In this document: positions 17,446-27,263 of the stretch, in pieces
How positions within the stretch are numbered: position 1 is the stretch's first letter
Layout: every line of letters starts with the position of its first letter
Source of the DNA: Paenibacillus sp. 453mf
GTDB lineage: Bacteria > Bacillota > Bacilli > Paenibacillales > Paenibacillaceae
Direction: 5' to 3'
NCBI RefSeq assembly: GCF_900116105.1
Contig: NZ_FPAC01000001.1
Span: 610,862 to 674,861, forward strand
Length of the DNA stretch: 64,000 nt
Program-made: the position numbers and the translations under genes
Notes under the pieces: generated by a model
Seen by the model: the letters and a program-made list of their open reading frames with translations, nothing else
Told to the model about the DNA's origin: nothing
The model's database searches: none

Positions 17446-17823
17446 TTAGACACCAACAAAAATAGAAGTGAATTTTATAGGCTCTAGGTAAAGCTTTCGC
17501 TTTATAAGGCCGTAATACGCCTTGAAGGGCGGATTAATAATGAGGTATTCGAACAGCAAGAATACCGCCAGCATCACGAACAGGTAATTCGCCTCGTTCA
17601 GTGCTTTAGGCTGGAATCCTGGTGACTTGATCATCGACTTAGGATGATTGCTCATTGTATTATCCATCGGTTCTTCATAGATCGGATCGCTTTTGCCTTT
17701 CATCTTAAGAAGATGCGTAGTGTCAACGTCTCCTTCAATCACCGGATACTGGAATGAGATGATCGGGATAATACAAATAAATACAATAAATATGAATTTA
17801 TATACTGCTCTGTTGTATTTCAT
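17446..17823 (-). CDS. Small membrane protein, unknown
   Basis: 125 residues, with an N-terminal hydrophobic segment (residues 9-25, FIFIVFICIIPIISF) and a second one at about 81-97 (LFVMLAVFLLFEYLIINPP), separated by a polar loop rich in Pro and Lys. AGGAGGG precedes the ATG. No family recognised. It is likely a real gene because of the RBS and membrane topology, but the MITE-like repeat touches its stop codon, so the C-terminus IFVGV could be a secondary product of that insertion. Confidence 0.65.
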   Translation of the reverse strand: MKYNRAVYKFIFIVFICIIPIISFQYPVIEGDVDTTHLLKMKGKSDPIYEEPMDNTMSNHPKSMIKSPGFQPKALNEANYLFVMLAVFLLFEYLIINPPFKAYYGLIKRKLYLEPIKFTSIFVGV

Positions 17824-18005
17824 CTCTTATCCCTCCTAGCATGATACTGTTATAAAAATAATAACACAAATTTGTGTCGACTCCAAATAGGTATTTATTT
17901 TCTTTTATATTGAGAAAACATGACATACTTTCCAAAAAGCCGCTTCGTATATCCCCTTCTTGCTGACCATATAATAATTCTAAGAAAGAGAAGGGAGTGA
18001 GCCTT

Positions 18006-18941
18006 GTGGAATTGTTCGTGGTATGGACGGAGGCCCAGGATCAAGATACAGCGGAACACTTTTACCGATTCATTAAAGATAAGACCAAGGGGTTACATAT
18101 AAGTAAACAAGGGTTCCGTTTCTCATATCGTCAGCATGAGGGCAAGGCAGCCTGGATCTGCAAAGGATATGAGAACCACCCGGGATTCGAAGAAGGATTG
18201 CCGCGTATGTATGAAATTATGGCTTCAGGTCTAGCTGATTATGTCATTGAATGCAAAGAAGAGCAGCAGCTGAAGCGAATGATTGAAAGGGAATGCATCA
18301 ATATGGACCCGGATGAGATGGATCGGGTGAAGCTTATATGTGCACCTCTGTTGAAATCAAGATTGGAGACACAGCAGGGTACACGCGAGCTAAGACATGG
18401 CAAGCTCACAAGAGGCATTCTGGATACACTTCAGGACGTACCCGTTGTTCACTTGGAAGGAGCTATCCAATTTCGTCTTCAGGAATACAAGAATGAACTG
18501 CATGAGATTGTGGAGTATGCGTTAGACGAGTTTTATATGGATCGTCAATATGAAGAATTCATGAGCTTATTGAAATACTTTGTTTATTTTCAGGATCCCA
18601 AGGTCCCTTTAATCCATGTGGTTCATAAGGGCAAGCATGATTTTATTTTGCTTGACGAAGCTTATAAGCCGATGCCAATGCCTCAAGAAGATAGTGTAAT
18701 TATGGAAATACCGGGTATGGAGCTGGAGATGGAAGTTGAGGATATGATTATAAGCAGATTAATCTCAATTTCTCCTAAAAAAATGAAGCTGCATACAGCA
18801 ACTCCGGAATTTCCGCTCATCCATGCCATAACTCAAATATTTGAAGATAAGGTGGAAATCTGCCGAAGCTGTGTTCATTGCCGGAGCTTAACGGATTCTG
18901 GTTCATTGTCACTTGACGAAGAGGAAACTTTGGAATTATAA
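18006..18941 (+). CDS. ytxC: Putative sporulation protein YtxC
   Basis: 311 residues. LEGAIQFRLQEYKNELHEIVEYALDEF (named by its core RFRLQEYKNEL-like block), MDRQYEEFMSLLKYFVYFQ and the C-terminal HAITQIFEDKVEICRSC with a CxxC pair are the YtxC signature. YtxC also sits next to thrS in Bacillus. Its function in sporulation is not defined. The GTG at 17997 overlaps the AAGGGAG element; the GTG at 18006 is properly spaced, so I use it. The promoter of the thrS leader lies inside its last codons. Confidence 0.85.
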   Translation: MELFVVWTEAQDQDTAEHFYRFIKDKTKGLHISKQGFRFSYRQHEGKAAWICKGYENHPGFEEGLPRMYEIMASGLADYVIECKEEQQLKRMIERECINMDPDEMDRVKLICAPLLKSRLETQQGTRELRHGKLTRGILDTLQDVPVVHLEGAIQFRLQEYKNELHEIVEYALDEFYMDRQYEEFMSLLKYFVYFQDPKVPLIHVVHKGKHDFILLDEAYKPMPMPQEDSVIMEIPGMELEMEVEDMIISRLISISPKKMKLHTATPEFPLIHAITQIFEDKVEICRSCVHCRSLTDSGSLSLDEEETLEL

Positions 18942-18942
18942 T
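18913..18942 (+). promoter_or_regulatory. Promoter of the thrS T-box leader, inside the end of ytxC
   Basis: TTGACG, 18 bases, TATAAT, with the -10 overlapping the ytxC stop codon. Confidence 0.7.
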
Positions 18943-18948
18943 ACTGTT

Positions 18949-19233
18949 TATTAAAAGCGATGACAAAGACAAGGGTCTTAGAGAAGGACAGTACAGAGAG
19001 AGGGAACATCAGGCTGCAATTTCCTCCGGTTACCTGCTACAGACTTACCCCTTTGTAGCTGCCGTTCAGAACGTTTATCCTTACGAGGAAGCTAGTAAGA
19101 ACCGCCGGAATCATGTCCGTTATCATGCATGCTTAAATGAGGGCTGATTAGTGCAATTTATGGCTGAAGCAGCTGAATTAGGGTGGAACCACGAGTATAA
19201 ACACTCGTCCCTTGCCGGGACGGGTGTTTTTTG
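18949..19233 (+). promoter_or_regulatory. T-box leader of thrS with its terminator
   Basis: The T-box element AGGGTGGAACCACG lies at 19180-19193, after about 230 nt of structured leader. It is followed by the terminator ACACTCGTCCC / GGGACGGGTGT with a T run at 19201-19233. Uncharged tRNA-Thr would stabilise the antiterminator and raise thrS expression. The exposed UGGA would pair with an acceptor end UCCA. I could not fix the specifier codon by eye. Confidence 0.93.
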
Positions 19234-19294
19234 CGTTCGCGTAATATACACTCTTTCGTCACCGGCTTATACAAGCGATGAGGAGGAAGTAGAC

Positions 19295-21232
19295 ATGTCA
19301 GTTAGTATCAAATTGCCAGACGGATCTGTCAGAGAGTATGAGAATGGAGCCAGCATTCTTGATGTTGCAGCTTCCATTAGCAGCGGACTGAAAAAGAATG
19401 CTCTAGCAGGTAAGATGGATGGAATTGTGGTGGATCTGTCCACTCCGCTTCGGGAGGGAGCTGTAGTCGAGATCGTAACAGGCGATTCTTCAGATGGACT
19501 TGAAGTGCTTCGTCACAGTTCCGCTCATTTGCTGGCCCAAGCGGTTAAACGTCTATTTGGAAACAAAGAGGTTCACCTCGGTGTAGGTCCCGTCATTGAA
19601 GATGGATTCTATTACGATATGGATCTTGAGCATGGGCTTAACCCCGAAGATTTGCTCAAGATCGAGAAAGAAATGGAACGAATCGTGAATGAGAATCTTC
19701 CGATCGTTCGCAAAGAAGTGAGCAGAGAAGAAGCGCTTCGCATTTTTGATGAAGTAGGCGATCCTTACAAACTGGAGCTGATCCGCGATCTCCCGGAGGA
19801 CAGTATCATTTCTATTTATGAGCAAGGTGAATTCTTCGATTTATGCCGCGGACCACACGTTCCTTCAACTGGCAAAATCAAGGTGTTCAAGCTGATGAAC
19901 GTGGCCGGAGCATACTGGCGCGGTGACAGCAAGAATAAAATGCTGCAGCGTGTATACGGTACTGCGTTTGCCAAGAAAGCTCAGCTTGATGAGCATTTGC
20001 ATTACCTCGAAGAGGCAAAGAAGCGTGACCATCGTAAGCTGGGTAAAGAGCTGGGCATGTTCACTTTCTCTCAATTAGTAGGTCAAGGGCTGCCGATCTG
20101 GCTGCCGAATGGTGCCAAGCTGCGCCGTACACTGGAGCGCTACATTGTAGATTTGGAAGAAAGTCTTGGATATCAGCACGTGTATACTCCAGTACTCGGT
20201 AATGTCGAGCTCTACAAAACTTCGGGTCACTGGGAGCACTATCAGGAGGATATGTTCCCGACAATGGAGCTGGATAACGAGGCGCTTGTCCTTCGTCCGA
20301 TGAACTGTCCGCACCATATGATGGTATATAAAAATGAAATGCACAGCTATCGTGATCTGCCTGTCCGTATTGCGGAGCTTGGTATGATGCATCGTTATGA
20401 AATGTCAGGAGCGCTGACTGGGTTGCACCGCGTACGTGCGATGACACTGAACGATTCCCATATTTTCTGCCGTCCGGATCAGATCAAGGAAGAATTCGCA
20501 CGTGTTATTGAGCTGATTAAGATTGCTTACAAAGATTTCGGAATTCAGGACTATCGTTTCCGTCTGTCGTATCGTGATCCTCAGGATACAGAGAAGTACT
20601 TCCAAAACGACGAGATGTGGGAAATGTCGCAGCGCATGCTCAAAGAGGTTGTAGAAGGTCTCGATATGCCGTTCTATGAAGCTGAAGGAGAAGCGGCATT
20701 CTATGGTCCGAAATTGGATGTCCAAATTAAAACAGCACTTGGTAAGGAAGAGACATTATCGACTGTACAGCTTGACTTCCTGCTGCCAGAGCGTTTCGAA
20801 CTCGAATACGTTGGGGAAGACGGCCAGAAGCATCGTCCAGTTGTGATCCATCGCGGAATTCTGTCTACAATGGAACGCTTCACTGCGTTCTTGCTTGAGA
20901 ACTTTGCCGGCAGTCTTCCGCTGTGGCTATCTCCGGTTCAAGCCAAAGTCATCCCGGTATCCATTCACTTTGAAGAGTATGCTCGTCAGGTTGAAGACCA
21001 GCTTAAGCGTGCCGGAATTTCCGTAGAAGCCGATCTGCGGAATGAGAAATTGGGCTACAAAATTCGTGAAGCTCAGCTGGAGAAGACTCCTTATATGTTC
21101 ATTGTCGGAGAAAATGAAATGAATGAAGGCAGTGTATCTGTCCGCAAACGCGGTGAGGGAGATCTCGGAGCGAAGCCGCTGCAAGAGGTTGTGGTGATGC
21201 TCAAAGAGGAAATTAATTCACGTACAGTGTAG
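19295..21232 (+). CDS. thrS: Threonine--tRNA ligase
   Basis: 645 residues, full length. A TGS domain ([17 protein letters not shown]) is followed by the editing domain with [15 protein letters not shown], then the class II catalytic core with motif 2 and zinc ligands ([41 protein letters not shown]), and the anticodon-binding domain ([14 protein letters not shown]). It charges tRNA-Thr. The ATG at 19295 has GAGGAGGA upstream; the frame is open into the T-box leader but without an RBS. It is controlled by the T-box. Confidence 0.98.
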   Translation: MSVSIKLPDGSVREYENGASILDVAASISSGLKKNALAGKMDGIVVDLSTPLREGAVVEIVTGDSSDGLEVLRHSSAHLLAQAVKRLFGNKEVHLGVGPVIEDGFYYDMDLEHGLNPEDLLKIEKEMERIVNENLPIVRKEVSREEALRIFDEVGDPYKLELIRDLPEDSIISIYEQGEFFDLCRGPHVPSTGKIKVFKLMNVAGAYWRGDSKNKMLQRVYGTAFAKKAQLDEHLHYLEEAKKRDHRKLGKELGMFTFSQLVGQGLPIWLPNGAKLRRTLERYIVDLEESLGYQHVYTPVLGNVELYKTSGHWEHYQEDMFPTMELDNEALVLRPMNCPHHMMVYKNEMHSYRDLPVRIAELGMMHRYEMSGALTGLHRVRAMTLNDSHIFCRPDQIKEEFARVIELIKIAYKDFGIQDYRFRLSYRDPQDTEKYFQNDEMWEMSQRMLKEVVEGLDMPFYEAEGEAAFYGPKLDVQIKTALGKEETLSTVQLDFLLPERFELEYVGEDGQKHRPVVIHRGILSTMERFTAFLLENFAGSLPLWLSPVQAKVIPVSIHFEEYARQVEDQLKRAGISVEADLRNEKLGYKIREAQLEKTPYMFIVGENEMNEGSVSVRKRGEGDLGAKPLQEVVVMLKEEINSRTV

Positions 21233-21244
21233 AAAAAATCAGCT

Positions 21245-21285
21245 AAGAATCAATTTCATATTTCACTATGAAATTGATTCTTTTT
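21245..21285 (+). terminator. Intrinsic terminator after thrS
   Basis: A perfect 16-bp stem (21245-21260 with 21267-21282), six-base loop, T tract. Confidence 0.95.
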
Positions 21286-21341
21286 GCATAATATTTATTT
21301 GATATGGGGAACCTCTGCTAATGAAAGGGAGGTTCTTTCTT

Positions 21342-21905
21342 ATGGGATATCGCATGATTCGGCGACGTATGATGTTACTTCAATTTCTGCTCATCTGTTA
21401 CTCCTTATGGTGCTGTAATCCGCAGGCTATGGCTCGGGACACTCAGAATTCAGAGGCTGTTCTCGCTCCCAAAAGCGAGCAGGTGCTGCACACGATACAT
21501 GTAACAGCTACTGGTTATACGGCAGGATATGAATCAACAGGAAAACGACCGAATCATCCTGAGTATGGAATTACTTACTCCGGCGTCAAAGTGCACCGTA
21601 ATAAAGAAGGAGTTTCGACCATTGCTGCTGATCCCAAGGTGTTTCCGCTTGGCACCGTCCTGTATATTCCTGGTTATGGATATGGCATTGTAGCGGATAC
21701 AGGTTCTGCCATCAAAGGCTCCAAGATCGACTTGTATTTTCCCACGACAAGGGATGTGTATAGTGAATGGGGAAAGCGGGATGTGCAGGTGCAAGTCGTG
21801 AAACAAGGGAATGGAAAATGTACAGAGCAAATGATCAAGCAGCTAGGAGAGGCGTTAACGGTTAATAAATTTATCCCGGATGCACTGCTTGACAAGGAAA
21901 TCTAA
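21342..21905 (+). CDS. Secreted 3D (Asp-Asp-Asp) domain protein
   Basis: 187 residues from the ATG at 21342, which has GGGAGG upstream; an ATG at 21321 lies just before that RBS. A signal-like hydrophobic stretch ([15 protein letters not shown]) precedes the mature part. The 3D domain shows [36 protein letters not shown] and the hallmark [17 protein letters not shown]. The fold resembles lytic transglycosylase MltA and the C-terminus of Rpf-like and YuiC/YocH proteins, so it probably acts on peptidoglycan, perhaps around spore outgrowth. A terminator follows. Confidence 0.87.
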   Translation: MGYRMIRRRMMLLQFLLICYSLWCCNPQAMARDTQNSEAVLAPKSEQVLHTIHVTATGYTAGYESTGKRPNHPEYGITYSGVKVHRNKEGVSTIAADPKVFPLGTVLYIPGYGYGIVADTGSAIKGSKIDLYFPTTRDVYSEWGKRDVQVQVVKQGNGKCTEQMIKQLGEALTVNKFIPDALLDKEI

Positions 21906-21923
21906 TAGCTGCTATATCAGGCG

Positions 21924-21974
21924 AGTCCGAGGAAATCGACAGCATTTTCTGTGCATTTCTTCGGGCTTTTTTTG
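21924..21974 (+). terminator. Intrinsic terminator after the 3D protein gene
   Basis: AGTCCGAGGAAAT / ATTTCTTCGGGCT with G-U pairs, an inner GACAGCA...TGTGC stem, then seven T. Confidence 0.85.
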
Positions 21975-22107
21975 TGTTGTTATTATTTTTAGCGAGCTGA
22001 ATAAGATCGCATATATCGTCACATAATATTTTTCGGGGATTGAAAGACACCCCGCCCAGATATCAGCATGCAGATCATTCACTTGCGTGAAAAGGGAGGT
22101 GAACCAA

Positions 22108-22341
22108 GTGAAAAAAGCAAATTCTCAAAACGCTCAAGGTTACCAAACACCAAATGAGAAGTATGATGCGGAATTTGGAGCAGAGCAAAATGATGTTGCA
22201 CAAAAAGTTCAACAAGCAAAAACGAACAAAGTGCAAGAGAACTTCCAAACACCGAATGAGAAGTTTGATGCAGAATTTGGCACAGAGCCAAACGCTGCTG
22301 CACAAAAAGTTCAACAGTCTAAAATGAACAAAAAACAATAA
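22108..22341 (+). CDS. sspE: Gamma-type small acid-soluble spore protein
   Basis: 77 residues made of two near-identical 30-residue repeats: (Y/F)QTPNEK(Y/F)DAEFG, then QKVQQ(A/S)K. Gamma-SASPs store amino acids in the spore core. They are cut by the GPR protease at sites such as EFGAE/EFGTE, present once per repeat. The GTG at 22108 has GGGAGGT eight bases upstream; an earlier GTG at 22087 precedes that RBS. High Gln/Asn/Lys content and absence of Trp and Cys fit the family. It should be made late in the forespore under SigG; I could not identify the promoter with confidence. Confidence 0.9.
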   Translation: MKKANSQNAQGYQTPNEKYDAEFGAEQNDVAQKVQQAKTNKVQENFQTPNEKFDAEFGTEPNAAAQKVQQSKMNKKQ

Positions 22342-22351
22342 TGCATAGAGG

Positions 22352-22376
22352 ACAGGCCCTTCGGGGCCTGTTTTTT
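22352..22376 (+). terminator. Intrinsic terminator after the gamma-SASP gene
   Basis: ACAGGCCC-TTCG-GGGCCTGT tetraloop hairpin followed by six T. Confidence 0.97.
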
Positions 22377-22537
22377 ACATTAAAAGGAAATTTATCGGTC
22401 TAGAGACTGAAATGAATTTCATTCCAGCGCCGCTCCTTCATTTCATTTCGTTGACATATAATGAATACATACAAGCAGTGTATATGAATAAGCAATTCGT
22501 AAGGGAAAGTCAAAAATGAATTGAGGAGATCAAAGCT

Positions 22538-23560
22538 ATGTTTAACAGGATTGTAGGCGCGGCCCTTCTTATTGGTGTCGGGATTATTGTGTTTCTTCGG
22601 CTTAGGGATACAGGAGATATCAACTTGGGGTATATTATTTCGACATTCTGGCCGGTTATCTTATTGTATCTCGGTTTTATCAATTTAAAGGAAAGGAATA
22701 ATGTTGGCGGTCTGGTGCTGCTCACGCTAGGTATTTATTTTATGGGCAAAAATCTAGGGTTTGTGTCGCTCTCGTTCGGTGACTTATTCCGGTATGCAAT
22801 TCCTGCTGCCCTTGTGGGAGGCGGCTTGTATGTCCTTCTTAGCCCGCGAAGAAGAGATCGCAAAAAACATAAAGAGCACTCGGAGTCTCATCATTCCGCA
22901 CCTTTCCCGAATCATATCCCGGTTGAGCCTGAGCCCCCGATGTATAGTGATCTAGACCAACAGTTCGAGCAGAAATTTGGAAAGACTTACGATCATGACG
23001 ACAGCAGTGAAGGTAAAAAATCTCCAGGGGAAGAAGATTACCATTTTGAACACAATCAGAAGCATCAACATAAGAATAAGCATCATAAGAATAATCATCA
23101 TAAGAAAAAGCATGAGTACAACTACAGCTATGAATGGGACAACAGCGAGAAGAACACTGGTTACACGTATAATGACGGCTCGAAGTTAAACAAATCTACA
23201 TTTATAGGTGAAATTAAGCTGGGTGACGAATATTATGAACTCAAGCCTACCAACATATCTCAGTTTATCGGTGACACCGTCATTGATTTAACCAAAGCAC
23301 AAATTCCTTATGGAGAAACAAGAATTAATATTTCTGCGTTTATTGGTGACATCAAAGTATTTACACCTAGAGATATGGACCTCGGCATTATCGTCAACTC
23401 CAATTCTTTTATTGGAGATATGACCGTGCTGAGTGAAACCAAGAGCGGGTTTATGGGGAATGTCAGTGCACAGACACCGAATTATAAAGAAGCAGAGAAG
23501 AAAGTTCGTATCGTCGTCAGTGTGTTCATCGGTGACGTTAAAGTAAACTCGGTAGGTTAA
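22538..23560 (+). CDS. liaF: LiaF-like cell-envelope stress regulator
   Basis: 340 residues. Residues 1-105 hold about four hydrophobic segments. A linker of roughly 80 residues follows with a striking His/Lys/Asn-rich run (about 165-195, repeated HHK/KNK). The C-terminal DUF2154-type beta-helix has repeated FIG(D/E) units (STFIGEIKL, QFIGDTVIDL, AFIGDIKVF, SFIGDMTVL, FIGDVKV). LiaF inhibits the LiaS kinase until cell-wall antibiotics disturb the membrane. It is followed after 1 bp by the kinase and then the regulator. Upstream, AATGAA-T-TTCATT (22411-22423) is a small dyad that could be an operator. Confidence 0.92.
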   Translation: MFNRIVGAALLIGVGIIVFLRLRDTGDINLGYIISTFWPVILLYLGFINLKERNNVGGLVLLTLGIYFMGKNLGFVSLSFGDLFRYAIPAALVGGGLYVLLSPRRRDRKKHKEHSESHHSAPFPNHIPVEPEPPMYSDLDQQFEQKFGKTYDHDDSSEGKKSPGEEDYHFEHNQKHQHKNKHHKNNHHKKKHEYNYSYEWDNSEKNTGYTYNDGSKLNKSTFIGEIKLGDEYYELKPTNISQFIGDTVIDLTKAQIPYGETRINISAFIGDIKVFTPRDMDLGIIVNSNSFIGDMTVLSETKSGFMGNVSAQTPNYKEAEKKVRIVVSVFIGDVKVNSVG

Positions 23561-23561
23561 C

Positions 23562-24593
23562 ATGATGAAGATGATATTCCGTACAGCCAAATGGGAGCTC
23601 TTGTTGTTCTTTGCCATAAACAGTCTGATTACGATCGGAATTATCTACACAGCGCTCAGGAGGGGATTTGTAGACTTTACGCAGTCTCCATCCTGGATCT
23701 ATTCAGTGATTACGATTGTGATTACAACCATCATTATCGGATATATTGCAGGGCTGCGCATTCAGCGCAAAATTGATATGCTGGATTTAAGCATGCTGCA
23801 GGTTACAAAAGGGAATCTTTCCACTCGAATGAGTGAAACGGAGGATTCCTCTTTTTCCAGTATATATCGCCAGTTTAACACGATGATGGATGCCGTCGAG
23901 CACAAGGTAAAATGGGTGCAGAAATGGGGAGAACAGGAGGTAGTGGAGAAGGAGAAGGCTGCTGAAACCGCAGTGCTCGAGGAGAGACGGCGAATGGCCA
24001 GAGATTTGCACGATACGGTTAGTCAGCAGCTATTTGCCATTCATATGTCTGCTTCTGCTTTGCCAGCATTGCTTCAAAATGGAAATGAAGAGCAAGGTAA
24101 GAGGGTCCTAGATCAGCTTATTACGATGTCTCAGACGGCCCAGAAGCAGATGAGAGCACTCATTGCACAGTTGCGGCCGGTTGAGCTTGAGAATCGAAGT
24201 CTTGCTGAGGCGCTTGAAATCTGGTTCCCGGATTATTGTAGGCAAAATGGGCTGAAGGGTGTTAAAGAGCTGGAGATCATAGGTGATATTTCTGAAGCAA
24301 TCGAGCATCAAATGTTTCTGATTATACAAGAAGCGATGGCGAACATTGTTAAGCACTCGGAGGCCAGCTTTGTAAGCCTGTCGCTTAGAGAAGAGCTCAG
24401 ACAAATCGCGTTTAGTGTAAGTGACAACGGCAAGGGATTCAAGGCAGATGCGTCAGGAAGACAGGGGTCATACGGACTGATGACGATGAAGGAAAGAGCG
24501 GAAAAGCTCGGAGGTCATGTAGATATCATTACACTGCCAGGAGCAGGTACAACAATAAGAGTTCATATACCCAAATTCCCAGACGAAACCTAA
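23562..24593 (+). CDS. liaS: LiaS-like sensor histidine kinase
   Basis: 343 residues. Two N-terminal membrane helices enclose a very short loop, followed by a HAMP-like region. The HisKA_3 dimerisation box EERRRMARDLHDTVSQQLFA carries the phosphorylated His, and the HATPase domain has VSDNGKGF and GSYGLMTMKERAEKLGG. Intramembrane-sensing kinases of this type respond to cell-envelope damage. The start follows the liaF stop by one base, so the two are translated together. Its partner is the LiaR-like regulator 38 bp downstream. Confidence 0.93.
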   Translation: MMKMIFRTAKWELLLFFAINSLITIGIIYTALRRGFVDFTQSPSWIYSVITIVITTIIIGYIAGLRIQRKIDMLDLSMLQVTKGNLSTRMSETEDSSFSSIYRQFNTMMDAVEHKVKWVQKWGEQEVVEKEKAAETAVLEERRRMARDLHDTVSQQLFAIHMSASALPALLQNGNEEQGKRVLDQLITMSQTAQKQMRALIAQLRPVELENRSLAEALEIWFPDYCRQNGLKGVKELEIIGDISEAIEHQMFLIIQEAMANIVKHSEASFVSLSLREELRQIAFSVSDNGKGFKADASGRQGSYGLMTMKERAEKLGGHVDIITLPGAGTTIRVHIPKFPDET

Positions 24594-24631
24594 CCCAGGT
24601 ATTTACTACCTTTAATAAGGAGAAGGAACGG

Positions 24632-25291
24632 ATGAACGTACAGAAGACAAAGATTATGATCGTTGACGATCATGATATGGTAAGGATGGGTTTAAAAACG
24701 TATCTTAGTTTGGATCCTTCATTTGAAGTCGTTCTCGAAGGAACAGATGGACAACACGCCATCGAGCTTCTTCGAAGCTGTGCTGCAGACGACTTGCCAG
24801 AACTGATTCTAATGGATTTGATGATGCCGCGGCTGAATGGAGCTGAGGCGACCAGAGCAATTCTGCCTGAATTTCCGAATGTAAAAATCATTATTTTGAC
24901 CAGTTTTCTGGAAGATCATCTCGTGCTCGAAGCTATTGAATCTGGAGCGGTCAGCTATGTATTAAAAACCGTCTCTGCGGAAGAGTTGATCTATGCTCTT
25001 CAAGGAGCAAAGAGAGGCATGCCTGTCATGACCAATGATATATCCAGAGCGCTGACAAGAGGACTGCGTCAAAAAACCGTGAAGGAAGATGATTCAGGGA
25101 TGACGGAGCGGGAAAAGGAAGTGCTGCTGCTCATTGCTGAAGGAAAGAGCAATAAGGATATTTCTGAAGAGCTTCATATTAGTATTAAGACCGTGAAGAC
25201 GCATGTCAGCAACCTGCTAATGAAATTTGAAATGGAAGATCGAACACAACTTGCTATCTATGCCCATCGAAAAGGCTGGGTAAATACATAA
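24632..25291 (+). CDS. liaR: LiaR-like NarL/LuxR-family response regulator
   Basis: 219 residues. The receiver has the acidic pair VDDHD, the phospho-acceptor Asp in LILMDLMMPRLNG, Thr in ILTS and Lys in YVLKT. The C-terminal HTH reads MTEREKEVLLLIAEGKSNKDISEELHISIKTVKTHV (key block EREKEVL...IKTVKTHVSNL). GGAG precedes the ATG. It should bind promoters of envelope-stress genes. No liaIH genes are present here, so targets must lie elsewhere, perhaps including the liaFSR promoter itself. Confidence 0.94.
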   Translation: MNVQKTKIMIVDDHDMVRMGLKTYLSLDPSFEVVLEGTDGQHAIELLRSCAADDLPELILMDLMMPRLNGAEATRAILPEFPNVKIIILTSFLEDHLVLEAIESGAVSYVLKTVSAEELIYALQGAKRGMPVMTNDISRALTRGLRQKTVKEDDSGMTEREKEVLLLIAEGKSNKDISEELHISIKTVKTHVSNLLMKFEMEDRTQLAIYAHRKGWVNT

Positions 25292-25379
25292 GCGATATTT
25301 ACTATCTTTATAACGTCATTTTTATAATACGTTCTATGAATTTATGCGGTTTTATCTCCTTTTTAATTGTTTTTAATGT

Positions 25380-25399
25380 GTACTTAAGGTTTAAAGTAC
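25380..25399. promoter_or_regulatory. Inverted repeat upstream of htrA, possible operator
   Basis: GTACTT and AAGTAC arms separated by 8 bases lie 58 bp upstream of the htrA start. No clear -10/-35 pair was found beside it, so the role is a guess. Confidence 0.35.
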
Positions 25400-25456
25400 A
25401 AAATAAAGACAGTTAATAGAACATCTCTTCTGTATGAGATTAGGAGGTCAAACGAC

Positions 25457-27097
25457 ATGAGCGACAGTAACAACAATAACAGATTCGGTCGTGAAGATGA
25501 TGAGCGTGAACAATCATTTAATGAATCCCGCAAATCCGAAAACAGCGGCTCTTACTATTATTCCTACGGACCATTTCAATCTATGAATACCGATAAGGAG
25601 AATCCGGCTCCTGAGGCAAACGATGTAGAGGTCACACCTCCTGAGCCGATTAAGCCTATACCTACCATGGTCGAAAGAAGCTCAAGCAATTTTACTCGTT
25701 CAGGCGGTTCTTACATCCGTCCCGATAACGAATCTCAAGGTTCGAGCGGAGGCGGCGGAGATCAGCGGAACTGGAATTATAACCGCAAGCCCAAATCGAG
25801 ATCAAACTTCAAGACAGGTGTATTTTCCTTTATTGCAGGCATGTTAGTTATTGCTGTCCTGATGTTTACATCAGATCGTATGAATCTATTTACCCCGGAA
25901 GCAGCGTTTTCGAACAACACAACTTCTGCAGGCGAAACGGCCAGCAGTGAACCAGCCACCTCAAGCGGCTCAGGTATAACGACTTCATTGCCTGTGGGTT
26001 CACAAGACATATCTGGTGTCGTTAGCAAAGTAAGTCCCGCTGTCGTAGAAATTGAGACCTTCTCAAACTCAGCATCAAGTAATTCAAGACAAAGTCCATA
26101 CTATAACGATCCACTATATCAATACTTCTTCGGTGGTAATGGTGGTGGAAGCAGCTCGAACAACGGTAACGGAAACGGAAGCAGCGGACAATCCAATCAG
26201 CTGACTCCTTTGGGAGTAGGATCAGGATTTATCTTTGAAAAAGACGGTTACATTCTCACCAATGAGCATGTTGTCTCTGGTGCTGATGTTATCCAGGTTA
26301 CACTTGAGGACAACAATAAACCGTACGAGGCGAAGCTGCTCGGTAGCAGTCCGGATCTGGATCTGGCCGTGCTCAAAATCGAAGGAGATGATTTTCCAGT
26401 TGCAGCTATGGGTAATTCAGATGAGGTAGAGGTAGGAGAATGGCTCGTTGCTATCGGTAATCCAGGCGGATTTGAGCATACGGTAACAGCAGGAGTGCTG
26501 TCCGCGAAGGATCGTACGATTACCATTAATGATGAAACAACAGGAGCAGCGAATGAGTACAAAAACCTGCTGCAAACGGATGCTTCAATTAACCCAGGGA
26601 ACTCGGGAGGTCCGCTTCTCAACCTGCAAGGTGAAGTTATCGGTATGAACGTGGCTGTAAGTGCAGATGCGCAGGGTATTGGATTTGCCATTCCTTCCAG
26701 CGTAATTCTGAATGTCGTTGATAAGCTTAAAAATAATGAAGAAATTCCGAAAGAGCCAGAACCCTTCATCGGTGCGTCTCTGATGGATTTGACTCCGGAA
26801 GTAGCTAAACAAATGGGAACTGATCTTACAGAAGGTTCTGTTGTCATGAACCTGGTTTACCAATCTCCGGCTTATACTGCAGATCTTCGTCCGTATGATA
26901 TTATTACAGGGATCAACGGAGAGAACTATGCAACAACAACCGATCTCATCGAACAGATTCAAACTCATAAAGTCGGGGATGAAATTACGCTGAATGTAAA
27001 CAGAGACGGTAATACGATGGATGTCAAAGTAAAGATCGGCGACCGGAATGACTTTGACACCACTGAACAGCAAAATTCGCAGAGCATAGCGCCGTAA
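25457..27097 (+). CDS. htrA: HtrA/DegP-type membrane-anchored serine protease (S1C) with PDZ domain
   Basis: 546 residues. A long hydrophilic cytoplasmic N-terminus (1-120) precedes one membrane segment (about 121-139). An extracellular low-complexity Ser/Thr spacer and a Gly/Asn/Ser insert (about 226-246) lead into the protease. The triad is His271 (ILTNEHVV), Asp302 (DLAVLKI) and Ser383 (NPGNSGGPLL). A PDZ domain covers about 440-530. It should degrade or refold misfolded exported proteins. A two-component pair follows closely, like cssRS-htrA in Bacillus or mprAB-pepD in mycobacteria, suggesting secretion-stress control. Confidence 0.94.
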   Translation: MSDSNNNNRFGREDDEREQSFNESRKSENSGSYYYSYGPFQSMNTDKENPAPEANDVEVTPPEPIKPIPTMVERSSSNFTRSGGSYIRPDNESQGSSGGGGDQRNWNYNRKPKSRSNFKTGVFSFIAGMLVIAVLMFTSDRMNLFTPEAAFSNNTTSAGETASSEPATSSGSGITTSLPVGSQDISGVVSKVSPAVVEIETFSNSASSNSRQSPYYNDPLYQYFFGGNGGGSSSNNGNGNGSSGQSNQLTPLGVGSGFIFEKDGYILTNEHVVSGADVIQVTLEDNNKPYEAKLLGSSPDLDLAVLKIEGDDFPVAAMGNSDEVEVGEWLVAIGNPGGFEHTVTAGVLSAKDRTITINDETTGAANEYKNLLQTDASINPGNSGGPLLNLQGEVIGMNVAVSADAQGIGFAIPSSVILNVVDKLKNNEEIPKEPEPFIGASLMDLTPEVAKQMGTDLTEGSVVMNLVYQSPAYTADLRPYDIITGINGENYATTTDLIEQIQTHKVGDEITLNVNRDGNTMDVKVKIGDRNDFDTTEQQNSQSIAP

Positions 27098-27132
27098 GTG
27101 AAAGAACGTCAGTATTAATGTCTGATAAGCTG

Positions 27133-27167
27133 AAAGCGAAGGGGAGGCGCCCTTTCGCTTTTTTGCC
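27133..27167 (+). terminator. Intrinsic terminator after htrA
   Basis: AAAGCGAAGGGG stem pairing with CCCTTTCGCTTT (one bulge), T run. Confidence 0.85.
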
Positions 27168-27263
27168 TTCTTCTATGAGATAGAAAGCAATCGCGATGCC
27201 TGATACAATATAAGGTAGAAAGAGAACCATTCAAATGAATGGGATAAAGAAGGAGATGCTGGG

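Noticed and set aside
22130..22335. Direct repeats as a repeat array
   Set aside because: They are the two duplicated protein motifs of the gamma-SASP gene.
22451..22462. TTGACATATAAT as a -35/-10 pair for liaF
   Set aside because: The two boxes abut, leaving no spacer; no -10 at the right distance was found.
26100..26200. Low-complexity Gly/Ser/Asn tract as a possible frameshift zone
   Set aside because: The frame stays open through it and such linkers are common in HtrA proteins.
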